From Chloroflexota bacterium (GTDB lineage Bacteria > Chloroflexota > Dehalococcoidia > SZUA-161): a stretch of DNA of 11,567 nt. Positions 1-6,370 of the stretch are shown in pieces (the stretch's first letter is position 1; every line of letters starts with the position of its first letter). Location: positions 1 through 11,567 of the forward strand of contig DAOUTY010000033.1 of assembly GCA_030668425.1 (NCBI GenBank), written 5' to 3'. The notes beneath the pieces are model-generated. The model saw only the letters and a list, made by a program, of their open reading frames with translations, searched no databases and was not told the origin of the DNA. Position numbers and translations under genes: made by a program.

Positions 1-722
1 ACCTTGGCAACGTCGTCGGGCTCCCCCATGCGGCCTAAGGGCAGGCGTGCCATGAAGCTGTCAAATATCTCCTTGAGGGATTTGCCACTGGACTTCAGCG
101 TGCCCCTCTGTGCCATGGTACCGGGTGTCAAGATCCCACCAGGCGCGATGGCATTGACCAGGATTTTATGAGGGGCTAGCTCGAGGGCAAGGGCCTTGGT
201 GAGCATGGTCACGCCGGCCTTGGAGGTAACATAGTGTGCCAGGTTCTCTCGGGGATGCAGGCCTTCCATCGAGGCCATGTTGACGATCTTCCCTCCGTGC
301 CCGGCCTTGATCATCTCCTTGGCAGCGGCTTGGGAATAGAAGTACAAGCCCTTGACGTTGATGTCGAGTACCTTATCCCACATCTCTTCGCTGATATCAA
401 GAACTGATGCATGAGGGAAAATGCCAGCGTTATTAACCAGTATGTCGAGGCTGCCGAAGGCATTCACGGTAGCCCTGGTTGCCCTCATCGCGTCGTCTGA
501 ACTGCTAGCATCGGCTTGGATAGCCTGTGCCATGCCGCCTCTGCCTGCGATCTGCTCTACAGTTTGGTTTGCAGCCTCCAGGTTGATGTCGGTGATCATC
601 ACGCCAGCGCCTGCCTCTGCCAGCCTGAAGGCGATGGCCTGTCCTATACCCATGCCGGCGCCGGTTACGATGGCGACCTTACCTGTAAGGTCGAAAAGCT
701 CTGCGATAGTCTGAGTCGTCAT
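1..722 (-). CDS. SDR-family NAD(P)-dependent oxidoreductase (FabG-like), C-terminus cut by window edge
   Basis: Classical short-chain dehydrogenase/reductase. It reduces a keto group or oxidises an alcohol on a small or acyl substrate in the cytoplasm; the substrate cannot be read from sequence. The 240 visible residues hold the full Rossmann signature: TGAGMGIG at residues 20-27, NNAG at 97-100, catalytic Ser151 (in VNMAS), Tyr164 and Lys168 (YVTSK), and the PGG loop near 194-196. Asp45 at the end of strand beta-2 (ITDIN) favours NAD(H) over NADP(H), as is usual for this family. Relative to the usual 250-260 residues, about 25 C-terminal residues lie beyond base 1. The ATG at 720-722 is preceded by GGAGG with a 7-base gap, which fixes the start. 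A promoter sits about 70 bases upstream. Its neighbour on the right is an unrelated tRNA, so any operon continues off the left edge. FabG-type, 3-hydroxyacyl-CoA dehydrogenase and sugar dehydrogenase roles are all possible. Confidence 0.93.
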   Translation of the reverse strand, partial: MTTQTIAELFDLTGKVAIVTGAGMGIGQAIAFRLAEAGAGVMITDINLEAANQTVEQIAGRGGMAQAIQADASSSDDAMRATRATVNAFGSLDILVNNAGIFPHASVLDISEEMWDKVLDINVKGLYFYSQAAAKEMIKAGHGGKIVNMASMEGLHPRENLAHYVTSKAGVTMLTKALALELAPHKILVNAIAPGGILTPGTMAQRGTLKSSGKSLKEIFDSFMARLPLGRMGEPDDVAK

Positions 723-791
723 GTCTCAACCTCCGTTTTTTACTGTGACTGGCATTTGCAGGTGCGTTGCAACCTGGTTTCCTGCTCGGAT

Positions 792-820
792 AGCATATGC
801 GAAGCTTTTCGTGCCGTCAA
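792..820 (-). promoter_or_regulatory. Predicted sigma70-type promoter of the SDR gene
   Basis: On the minus strand TTGACG (815-820) is followed after 17 bases by TATGCT (792-797). The predicted start near 785 leaves a leader of about 63 bases that carries the GGAGG ribosome-binding site. Confidence 0.6.
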
Positions 821-1091
821 GCTGGTGAGGGGTGACTCGTTAGTGGCGAGATAGGATGAACCTTGAATGTAGTGTGGCAATAAGCATATACGCGGCTGGA
901 ATTCGCAAAGTTGACATAACTGCATCCAAATCTGCCATACGTTCACAAAGTAGCTGTCCTGGGTAAAGGTGCAGGTGGTGAAGATGGAAGTAGGCGGTGG
1001 GTTATGGCAGCCCGTAGCCGTATACCGCGAAATGGACTAGGCGAAATCGGAAACCCCTTGTCTCTTGGAGGTAGCAGCTGGTCTTTTGGGC

Positions 1092-1112
1092 AAAATCACC
1101 GGGTAAGCCCGG
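1092..1112 (-). terminator. Weak candidate terminator downstream of tRNA-Arg
   Basis: On the minus strand CCGGG, loop CTTA and CCCGG form a 5-bp GC stem followed by TGATTTT. It lies about 40 bases past the tRNA CCA end. The stem is short and the T-run is interrupted, so this is only a candidate. Confidence 0.3.
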
Positions 1113-1150
1113 GGCTTGAGGGAACAGTATAGTTTGTTTCAGCAACTATT

Positions 1151-1227
<77 letters not shown>

Positions 1228-1249
1228 TTACTGATGCCTGCTCTCCCAC

Positions 1250-1279
1250 ATTCTAGCACTCCCTTGAAGGATTTGACAA
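1250..1279 (-). promoter_or_regulatory. Predicted promoter of tRNA-Arg, extended -10
   Basis: On the minus strand TTGTCA (1274-1279), an 18-base spacer and TAGAAT (1250-1255), preceded by TGC as an extended -10. The predicted start is about 15 bases before the tRNA 5' end. Its -35 box overlaps the -35 of the divergent uspA promoter because TTGACAA reads TTGTCAA on the other strand. Confidence 0.6.
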
Positions 1280-1301
1280 GTGGATCATTTTTGAATATAA
1301 C
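1273..1301 (+). promoter_or_regulatory. Upstream promoter P1 of the uspA cluster
   Basis: A perfect TTGACA (1273-1278), a 17-base spacer and TATAAC (1296-1301). It shares its -35 position with the divergent tRNA promoter and lies about 90 bases before the uspA start. Confidence 0.6.
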
Positions 1302-1304
1302 TTT

Positions 1305-1333
1305 TTGCAAGACTTTACAAAAGGCACTATAAT
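1305..1333 (+). promoter_or_regulatory. Downstream promoter P2 of the uspA cluster
   Basis: TTGCAA (1305-1310), a 17-base spacer and a perfect TATAAT (1328-1333). It is in tandem with P1 and starts only 4 bases after its -10 box, so polymerase cannot occupy both at once. The predicted start near 1340 gives a leader of about 49 bases. Confidence 0.65.
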
Positions 1334-1388
1334 AGCTGCTTAGTGCTTTTTGTAATGCCTTAGTTTCTGTCGTAACAATGGAGAGGTG

Positions 1389-1826
1389 ATGCAACCCAAG
1401 AAAGTTCTGGTTCCTATCAGTGGGGCCAAGGCTGATGAGGAGGCCATAAGGCTGTCTTGCCGACTGGCTAAGAAAGCGGGAGGCAAGATCTATGTTACGT
1501 ATGTGATCCAAGTGGATCGGAGTTTACCTTTAGATGCTGAGGTTAAACCAGAAATAGATAAGGCTGAGCAGGTTCTTGACCAGGCGGAATGCATTGCTGA
1601 GGAACAAGACTACAATGTTGAGACCGACCTTCTACAATCTCGCGAGATAGGCCCGGCGATAGTCGACGAGGCGATAGAGCGTGGTGTGGACCTGATAACG
1701 ATCGGACTCAGTTACGAGAAGAAGTTCGGGGCATTCAGCATAGGGGATACTATACCTTATATACTCAAGAATGCTCCGTGCTGGGTGCTGATTTGCCGAG
1801 AGCCAATTCCCGAGGAGGAACGCTGA
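1389..1826 (+). CDS. Universal stress protein family (UspA-like)
   Basis: A single Usp domain of 145 residues, the usual length. The N-terminal strand reads KKVLVPISG (residues 4-12), where the family has a conserved Asp or Ser before the first helix. The C-terminal part ends NAPCWVLICRE (128-138), matching the family's HAPCPVLVVR strand. The ATP-binding signature G-x2-G-x9-G-S/T is only partly kept (IGLSYEKKFGAFSIGDT, 105-121), so ATP binding is uncertain. ATG 1389 is chosen because GGAG (1380-1383) sits 5 bases upstream; GTG 1386 is in frame but too close to it. The gene opens a cluster with two RCK-domain proteins 6 bases downstream. In such settings Usp domains commonly modulate transporters, which is the likely role here by inference. 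Confidence 0.88.
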   Translation: MQPKKVLVPISGAKADEEAIRLSCRLAKKAGGKIYVTYVIQVDRSLPLDAEVKPEIDKAEQVLDQAECIAEEQDYNVETDLLQSREIGPAIVDEAIERGVDLITIGLSYEKKFGAFSIGDTIPYILKNAPCWVLICREPIPEEER

Positions 1827-1832
1827 TATATT

Positions 1833-2231
1833 ATGAAGGTGATCATAATGGGCTGCAGCCGCGTTGGCGCTCAATTGGCTGGGATGTTGGATGCTGAAGG
1901 GCACAATGTTACCATTATGGATGTCGAGCCCTATAGCTTTAGAAAGCTCCCCCAAACTTTCAAAGGTGTAGCCTTGGTGGGCAATGGACTGGAGGATGAG
2001 GCGCTCAAGAAGGCGGGTATAGAGGAGGCAGACGTCTTCGTATCCACGACGCAGGGAGACAACCGCAATGTAATGGCTTGCCAGATCGCGAAACATATTT
2101 ACCACGTGCCTAAGGTAGTTTCTCGCATTTACGACCCAATCCGTGAGGAGATGTATCGAAATCTTGGGTTGGATACTGTTAGCCCCACCAGGGTGGTGGC
2201 GGACCTCCTGAAAGACAGAATTGAAGGTTAG
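1833..2231 (+). CDS. TrkA-N (RCK_N) domain protein, N-terminal domain only
   Basis: A 132-residue Rossmann-type RCK_N domain without the RCK_C domain. RCK proteins are cytoplasmic regulators of K+ transporters (Trk, Ktr) that bind NAD(H) or ATP/ADP. The fold signature reads MGCSRVG, so the usual GxGxxG (residues 7-12) has Ser in place of the middle Gly (position 9). An acidic residue follows at the end of strand 2 (IMDVE). The later ADVFVSTTQGDNRNVMACQIAK segment matches the family's A-D-x-x-x-x-x-T-x-x-D-x-x-N-x-x-x-x-x-x-A pattern. It starts 6 bases after the uspA stop; AGGAGG at 1813-1818 lies inside the uspA end, rather far at 14 bases. Together with the next gene it probably forms a hetero-oligomeric gating ring. 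No channel subunit is in the window. Confidence 0.9.
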   Translation: MKVIIMGCSRVGAQLAGMLDAEGHNVTIMDVEPYSFRKLPQTFKGVALVGNGLEDEALKKAGIEEADVFVSTTQGDNRNVMACQIAKHIYHVPKVVSRIYDPIREEMYRNLGLDTVSPTRVVADLLKDRIEG

Positions 2232-2237
2232 TGAGAT

Positions 2238-2900
2238 ATGTATATTATCGTAGTTGGGGGTGGCGAGGTTGGCTATCATCTCTCAAAGATATTGCTCAAC
2301 GATGGCCATGAGGTCCTGATCCTGGAGCAGGACGCTAGCAGGTGCGAAAGACTGACAGAAGAGCTAGGCGCCATAGTGCATCGCGGTGACGGTTGTGAGG
2401 CAACCACTCTTGATTCTGTAGGCACCGGCAGGGCAGACATGCTGGTCGCTGTTACTGACGGCGACGAGGACAATCTGGTGGCTTGCCAGGTGGCCAAACA
2501 CAAGTTCAATGTTCCGCGCACTATCGCTCGTATGACTAACCCTAATAATGAGACGATTTTCAAGGCGTTGGGTATTGATGCGACCGTGAGTAGTACCAAT
2601 CTTATCTTGGCCCATATTGAGCAGGAACTTCCTTCGCATCCCTTGATCCCCTTGCTTAAGTTGAGGAGCGGGACGTTTGAGGTTGTTGAGATCAAGGTTC
2701 CTCCTGGTTCAGACGTGGTGGGGAAGAAGATTGGCTCCTTCCGTATGCCTAAGGGGAGCGTCGTTTTGCTGGTGATCGGCAAAGAGAAAGGTCCTTTCAT
2801 CCCAACAGATGATACCGTTCTCGAAGCTGAGGATGAGGTAGTGGCGATTACGAGTGCCGAAAATGAGGAGGCAATGCGGGCGATATTGAGTGGCAAATGA
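2238..2900 (+). CDS. TrkA family potassium uptake regulator (RCK_N + RCK_C)
   Basis: A 220-residue protein with the KtrA-like layout: RCK_N about residues 1-135, RCK_C about 140-220. GxGxxG is intact (GGGEVG, residues 7-12), and an acidic residue closes strand 2 (LILEQD), as expected for NAD(H) or adenine nucleotide binding. The family motif A-D-M-L-V-A-V-T-x-x-D-E-D-N-L-V-A-C is clear. The C-domain contains PPGSDVVGKKIGSFRMPKG and ends in an acidic strand (EAEDEVVAITSAE), typical of TrkA_C. The gene begins 6 bases after the preceding RCK_N gene, so the two are almost surely co-transcribed and perhaps translationally coupled. E. coli TrkA joins two such units in one chain of about 458 residues. 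Here they are separate proteins and the first lacks its C-domain. Confidence 0.93.
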   Translation: MYIIVVGGGEVGYHLSKILLNDGHEVLILEQDASRCERLTEELGAIVHRGDGCEATTLDSVGTGRADMLVAVTDGDEDNLVACQVAKHKFNVPRTIARMTNPNNETIFKALGIDATVSSTNLILAHIEQELPSHPLIPLLKLRSGTFEVVEIKVPPGSDVVGKKIGSFRMPKGSVVLLVIGKEKGPFIPTDDTVLEAEDEVVAITSAENEEAMRAILSGK

Positions 2901-2935
2901 TGGTCTGTTCGCCAGGCTCTCTGTTTGAGTGAAGG

Positions 2936-3757
2936 ATGACTAAGGTCGCGTTCCAAGGGGAAAGAGGCGCTTTCAGTGAAGACGCCGTACTAAAGTTTTT
3001 CGGCGATGTTGAGCTTCTGCCGTGCCGGTCTCTGGCGGATGTTTTCGGGTGTGTGAGTGAGGGCAAGGCTGATTTCGGCGTCGTTCCCGTGGAGAACTCC
3101 CAGGCAGGCAGTATCAACGAAACCTATGATTTGCTGTTGAAGTATGCTCTGAATATCTCAGGAGAGATTGCGCTGGAGGTAAACCATTGTCTCATGGCAC
3201 CTGACGGCGAGAGCTTGACTAGCATAAAGACAGTTTACTCTCATCCTCAGGCCCTGGCGCAATGTGAGGAATTCCTGAGGAAGCTTAATGTTGAAATCGT
3301 GCCTACTTATGATACCGCTGGCAGTGCGAAGCTAATAAGAGAAAAGGCTCTGACAAACTGTGCCGCTGTGGCAAGCAAGAGGGTAGCCGAAATCTACCAG
3401 ATGCAAATACTGGCCGAGGACATTCAAACAATCCCCGATAACTACACCAAGTTCTTCATAGTCTCGAAAGACAAGGCCAAGTACGCTGATGAGAGTAAGA
3501 CCTCGCTCGTTTTTGCCACGGAAAATGCCTCCGGGGCTCTATACGAGTGTTTAGGCGCTTTTGCCACCAGGGGCATAAACCTGACCAAACTTGAATCGAG
3601 GCCGAGTAAGGATAAACCTTGGGAGTACGTTTTCTATGTCGATCTAGAGGGGCATATGGAGGATGGCGTTTGTAGCCAAGCCTTGCGGGACCTTCGAGAG
3701 AAAACTATCTTCCTGAAGATCCTTGGGTCCTACCCGAGAAACGTGGCATCCTCATAA
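2936..3757 (+). CDS. pheA: Prephenate dehydratase
   Basis: Converts prephenate to phenylpyruvate, the committed step to phenylalanine, in the cytoplasm. The 273 residues match monofunctional bacterial PheA (catalytic plus ACT domain, no chorismate mutase). Visible motifs: QGERGAFS (7-14), VPVENSQAGSI (50-60), and TKF at 171-173 where most enzymes have the catalytic TRF. The Thr is kept and the Arg-to-Lys change is conservative. The ACT domain follows from about 188 with GALY (200-203, usually GALV) and ESRPSKDKPWEY (220-231), the Phe-binding allosteric site, so feedback inhibition is likely. An in-frame TGA at 2930 forces the start at ATG 2936. The only purine-rich site, GAAGG, abuts the ATG with no spacer, so initiation may be weak or coupled to the RCK gene that ends 35 bases upstream. 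No other aromatic pathway gene is nearby. Confidence 0.95.
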   Translation: MTKVAFQGERGAFSEDAVLKFFGDVELLPCRSLADVFGCVSEGKADFGVVPVENSQAGSINETYDLLLKYALNISGEIALEVNHCLMAPDGESLTSIKTVYSHPQALAQCEEFLRKLNVEIVPTYDTAGSAKLIREKALTNCAAVASKRVAEIYQMQILAEDIQTIPDNYTKFFIVSKDKAKYADESKTSLVFATENASGALYECLGAFATRGINLTKLESRPSKDKPWEYVFYVDLEGHMEDGVCSQALRDLREKTIFLKILGSYPRNVASS

Positions 3758-3777
3758 AGGGCTTATGCCAGGGTAGA

Positions 3778-4023
3778 TTAGTCAAGCTTGTGCCTTGCTT
3801 GATCGAGCTTCGCTTTAAGTTCCTCGCCCTTCTGGGTCGCAGCCTCTTTCCCTTCCTCCCATGCTGACTTGCCCAGGGAAACGAACTCGTCTGCTTTTTC
3901 CCGCAATTGCTCGCGGGTCTTCTCGCCTGGCTGTGGTGCAAAGAGCAAACCCAGAACTGCACCTATAATGCCGCCAAGGAGTAGGCCAGTGAAGAAGTTA
4001 GAGCCGTTATTTTCCGTTGCCAT
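3778..4023 (-). CDS. YtxH domain-containing protein
   Basis: An 81-residue small membrane-associated protein. The N-terminal half has a glycine-rich hydrophobic helix (FFTGLLLGGIIGAVLGLLFAP, about residues 10-30) followed by the family hallmark APQPGEKTREQLREKA, then a charged helical tail rich in Lys, Glu and Ala that could form a coiled coil. YtxH proteins are general-stress or envelope proteins of unclear molecular function, also known as gas-vesicle-like or GvpP-related small proteins. GGAGG lies 8 bases before the ATG, inside the end of the upstream gene, with which it overlaps by 17 bases. The stop is only 20 bases from the convergent pheA stop. Family assignment is strong; function is not known. 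Confidence 0.88.
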   Translation of the reverse strand: MATENNGSNFFTGLLLGGIIGAVLGLLFAPQPGEKTREQLREKADEFVSLGKSAWEEGKEAATQKGEELKAKLDQARHKLD

Positions 4024-4297
4024 CCTTTTCCTCCTTTCTGTGAGAGCGCTCCGATAGGTTTGTTATAGCCTTTCGCAGCCCTGCAGCGAAAATGGCACCC
4101 TTGGTGAGTGGTTTGACTACTTTACTGGTTATGAGAGAAGAGACACTCTGGAGATCAGTTACGAAATCCCGTGCTGCATCCAAGGTAGGGGATGCCTTGC
4201 GGAAAGTGACGATTGCCAGAATAGTGAAGGTAATAGCGGCACCGACTACAAAAAAGGCGGAAATGATGATCATTACATCGCGAAATTGCTCAAGCAT
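4007..4297 (-). CDS. Small single-helix membrane protein, DUF948-like (hypothetical)
   Basis: A 96-residue protein with one hydrophobic segment near the N-terminus (about residues 8-30, MIIISAFFVVGAAITFTILA), then a helical region (ASPTLDAARDFVTDLQSVSS) and a basic-acidic tail (SERSHRKEEKDGNGK). The layout of a TM helix followed by a coiled-coil-prone segment resembles DUF948 proteins, which often precede YtxH proteins, but I cannot confirm the family. The start is supported by GGGGAGG 9 bases upstream and by a good promoter. Its last 17 bases overlap the ytxH start, so the two are translated as a coupled pair and may act as one envelope complex. Confidence 0.8.
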   Translation of the reverse strand: MLEQFRDVMIIISAFFVVGAAITFTILAIVTFRKASPTLDAARDFVTDLQSVSSLITSKVVKPLTKGAIFAAGLRKAITNLSERSHRKEEKDGNGK

Positions 4298-4335
4298 AAG
4301 GTGTTACCTCCCCCGCAAGTTTTGCATCTGCAACT

Positions 4336-4364
4336 AATATACTACGATAATCTAAGAACGGCAA
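4336..4364 (-). promoter_or_regulatory. Predicted promoter of the membrane protein/ytxH operon
   Basis: On the minus strand TTGCCG (4359-4364), a 17-base spacer and TATATT (4336-4341). The predicted start near 4329 leaves a leader of about 31 bases that contains the GGAGG site. Confidence 0.6.
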
Positions 4365-4472
4365 CAGTCCCTTAGAGGGGATTGGCCCATTCAATAAAGG
4401 CCACGCCCGGGGACGGGGTTGTTCTATCAAACCCACTGCTCATCGTGACTGCAATGTATCTCATGGCACTAC

Positions 4473-5633
4473 TTACAATTGGCTCTCGATATACTCGATA
4501 GCTCGCTCAAGCTGGGGATCGTAACCTCGCGCAAGGTCGTCCTCTGTTATCTCAATTATCTCATCCGGTGTGATCCCTTGTCCCTCTATTTGCTGTCTGT
4601 TCGGGGTGTACCAGCGGGCGCTGGTGATGTAGATGGCGGAGCCGTCGCTTAGCTCGCGGAAGTGATTGACTGTTCCCTTGCCCAAGGTCTGGGTCCCGAT
4701 GACTATTCCCCGCATGTGATCCTGGAGAGCACCTGCAACAACTTCGCTGGAACTGGCGCTGTTGCTGTTCACCAGGACCACCAGTGGCAGCTTGGTGGCA
4801 AGTCCCCCTTCCTCTACCCTCCATTCCTCTTCATTTCCTTCCCCGTCTATTACATAGACTGCGATGCCTTCCTCAAGGAACTGGCTGGCTACGGCCACTG
4901 CTGCCTTGAGGACGCCGCCGGGATTATCACGGAGGTCAAGGATAATGCCGCTCACATCGTCGGCGATTATGTCCTCAAGGGCGGAGGTCATCTCGGAGCC
5001 AGTACGGCTCGTGAAATGGCCAACCTCGATATGAGCGATGTTGCCGGGAAGCATCTTTGCCAGAACGCTGGCTGCATCTATTTCTTCGCGGGTTATCACG
5101 TAATCCTGTGGAACATCCTCTCCCTCATGCAGTACGCGGAGCGTAACCTGGGTGCCCTGTTCCCCTCTTATCTTGAGCACAGCCTCAATGAAATGCATGC
5201 CCTCAGTTTTCTCGCCATCAATCGCCAGAATCTTATCTCCAGGCATAATGCCTGCCTTTTGCGCTGGAGTACCGACAATGGGGGCAACTACGACAAGCCC
5301 TCCTTCTTCATCAACAGTAACCTCGATTCCTACTCCTCCAAACGATCCTTGCAAGCTATACTGACTTAGCTCATACTGTTCGGCGTCGAAATAGGCAGAG
5401 TATGGGTCATCCAGAGCCTTGATCATACCCTCTATTGCCCCTTGGCTCAGCCTTTCCAGGTCGATCTCATCACTGTCTACGTAATCATTAATAATTACTT
5501 GCCATGCTTCTTCCACGACCTCGAACTCCGGTTGCGTACGGGATGGATTAAACCACGATGGGCCATAGCTTCCCACAACCAAAGCAACGACGAGGGCTAT
5601 GAGTAGAAGCAAGAGTACCGGTTTTCTAACCAT
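4473..5633 (-). CDS. ctpA: C-terminal processing peptidase, S41 family, membrane-anchored
   Basis: A Ser/Lys-dyad protease acting outside the cytoplasmic membrane. It trims or degrades exported proteins by recognising their C-termini. Length 386 is normal for CtpA/CtpB. Order: signal anchor residues 5-22 after a basic N-terminus (MVRK); N-domain with the DDPYSAYFD motif (75-83); PDZ domain about 97-185 (GSFGGVGIEV, VGTPAQKAGIMPGDKILAIDG); peptidase domain with LDLRDNPGG (232-240), catalytic Ser294 in NSNSASSSE (289-297) and Lys319 in GTQTLGKGT. The 25-residue Ser-Lys spacing equals that of E. coli Tsp (S430/K455) as I recall it. The start has a weak GGTG site 6 bases upstream and a strong promoter. 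It stands alone, divergent from smpB; its substrate is not evident. A link to tmRNA-tagged proteins is only suggested by adjacency, and cytoplasmic tagged proteins would not meet it. Confidence 0.95.
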   Translation of the reverse strand: MVRKPVLLLLLIALVVALVVGSYGPSWFNPSRTQPEFEVVEEAWQVIINDYVDSDEIDLERLSQGAIEGMIKALDDPYSAYFDAEQYELSQYSLQGSFGGVGIEVTVDEEGGLVVVAPIVGTPAQKAGIMPGDKILAIDGEKTEGMHFIEAVLKIRGEQGTQVTLRVLHEGEDVPQDYVITREEIDAASVLAKMLPGNIAHIEVGHFTSRTGSEMTSALEDIIADDVSGIILDLRDNPGGVLKAAVAVASQFLEEGIAVYVIDGEGNEEEWRVEEGGLATKLPLVVLVNSNSASSSEVVAGALQDHMRGIVIGTQTLGKGTVNHFRELSDGSAIYITSARWYTPNRQQIEGQGITPDEIIEITEDDLARGYDPQLERAIEYIESQL

Positions 5634-5664
5634 ATTTCACCTACCGCTCCATGTCACAAATGGC

Positions 5665-5693
5665 ATATTAGCAGCTTTTACCGGGACTGGCAA
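5665..5693 (-). promoter_or_regulatory. Predicted promoter of ctpA
   Basis: On the minus strand TTGCCA (5688-5693), a 17-base spacer and TAATAT (5665-5670). The predicted start near 5658 gives a leader of about 25 bases. Confidence 0.6.
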
Positions 5694-5825
5694 TCTGGAT
5701 TGACAGTCGCCCGTGTGGGCTGTTATCCTAATTAAGGCTGATTGAAGCTGACGACAGGGCGAAATAGTATAGGTGGTCGGTATCATGCTAGCCTTGCGGC
5801 ATAAGGGCGGAATGCCTGTTGAAAC

Positions 5826-5854
5826 TTGACATAATACTCTACATGTGCTAAACT
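5826..5854 (+). promoter_or_regulatory. Predicted promoter of smpB, giving a leaderless mRNA
   Basis: TTGACA (5826-5831), a 17-base spacer and TAAACT (5849-5854), with TGC immediately upstream as an extended -10. The -10 box ends 5 bases before the smpB ATG, so the expected start, about 7 bases past it, falls on the ATG. A second, weaker box pair (TTGACA 5700-5705, TATCCT 5724-5729, 18-base spacer) lies further upstream and could supply a mRNA with a long leader. Confidence 0.55.
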
Positions 5855-5859
5855 AGGGC

Positions 5860-6327
5860 ATGTCACTGAAAACCATTACCGTTAATCGCAAGGCATATCA
5901 CGATTATCATATTGAGGAGAGTGTTGAGGCGGGGCTGGTCCTTACCGGCACGGAGATAAAGTCGATCCGTGCAGGTAGAGTCAATCTGCGTGATGCCTAC
6001 GCCAGGTCGGGAAACGGCGAGTTGTGGCTGGTAGGTGCTCACATTGCCCCGCATCCAGGGGGCAATAGATATAACCACGAGCCGAAAAGGTTGCGGAAAT
6101 TGCTGCTGCATCGCAGGCAGATAGCTGAACTGAGCGGTGCAATGATGAGGAGGGGGCTCACCATAGTGCCCCTGAAGTTGTACCTTAAAAATGGAATAGC
6201 AAAGGTGGAGCTGGGAGTCGCCAGAGGCAAGAAAGTCTACGACAAACGCGAGGCTATGGCTCAGCGCGACGCTCAGCGCGATATGGAGCGCGCGTTCAGC
6301 CAGCGAACTCCGAAGCAGAAATCCTAA
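5860..6327 (+). CDS. smpB: SsrA-binding protein SmpB
   Basis: The tmRNA partner in trans-translation. It binds the tRNA-like domain and places its C-terminal tail in the empty mRNA channel of a stalled ribosome. The 155 residues show the family motifs: VNRKAYHDYHIEE near the N-terminus, GLVLTGTEIKSIRAGRVNLRDAY, HIAPHPGGNRYNHEPKRLRKLLLHRRQI, and IVPLKLYLKNGIAKVELGVARGKKVYDKRE, then a basic Arg/Lys-rich tail (about 135-155). An in-frame TAG at 5854-5856, inside the -10 box region, excludes any upstream start, so ATG 5860 is firm. There is no Shine-Dalgarno sequence: only AGGG one base from the ATG. ssrA follows 43 bases after the stop, so protein and RNA partners are probably expressed together. 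Confidence 0.98.
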   Translation: MSLKTITVNRKAYHDYHIEESVEAGLVLTGTEIKSIRAGRVNLRDAYARSGNGELWLVGAHIAPHPGGNRYNHEPKRLRKLLLHRRQIAELSGAMMRRGLTIVPLKLYLKNGIAKVELGVARGKKVYDKREAMAQRDAQRDMERAFSQRTPKQKS

Positions 6328-6370
6328 ACAAGTCCATATGATGCTTAGGATTTAGCATTTGGAATCTCTT

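Larger units (their letters stand above)
723..1150. other. Intergenic stretch with no supported gene
   Basis: About 430 bases between the SDR start and the tRNA 3' end. The only elements I can support are the SDR promoter and leader near its left end and a short GC hairpin near 1099-1112. Open frames here are short, lack good ribosome-binding sites and have no recognisable product. A plus-strand TTGACA at 911-916 has no convincing -10 box at the right distance. Confidence 0.6.

Noticed and set aside
911..940. Plus-strand promoter from TTGACA at 911
   Set aside because: No acceptable -10 hexamer at 16-18 bases and no gene downstream on that strand before the tRNA.
1632..2279. 215-codon minus-strand open frame opposite uspA and the RCK genes
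   Set aside because: Shadow of clearly conserved genes on the plus strand; no recognisable product.
2276..2956. 226-codon minus-strand open frame
   Set aside because: Antisense shadow of the second RCK gene; Ser/Thr-rich low-complexity translation.
4662..5369. 235-codon plus-strand open frame
   Set aside because: Antisense shadow of ctpA, whose catalytic motifs are intact.
4473..6327. Functional operon of ctpA and smpB/ssrA
   Set aside because: They are divergent with separate promoters, and CtpA works outside the membrane whereas tmRNA-tagged proteins are cytoplasmic.
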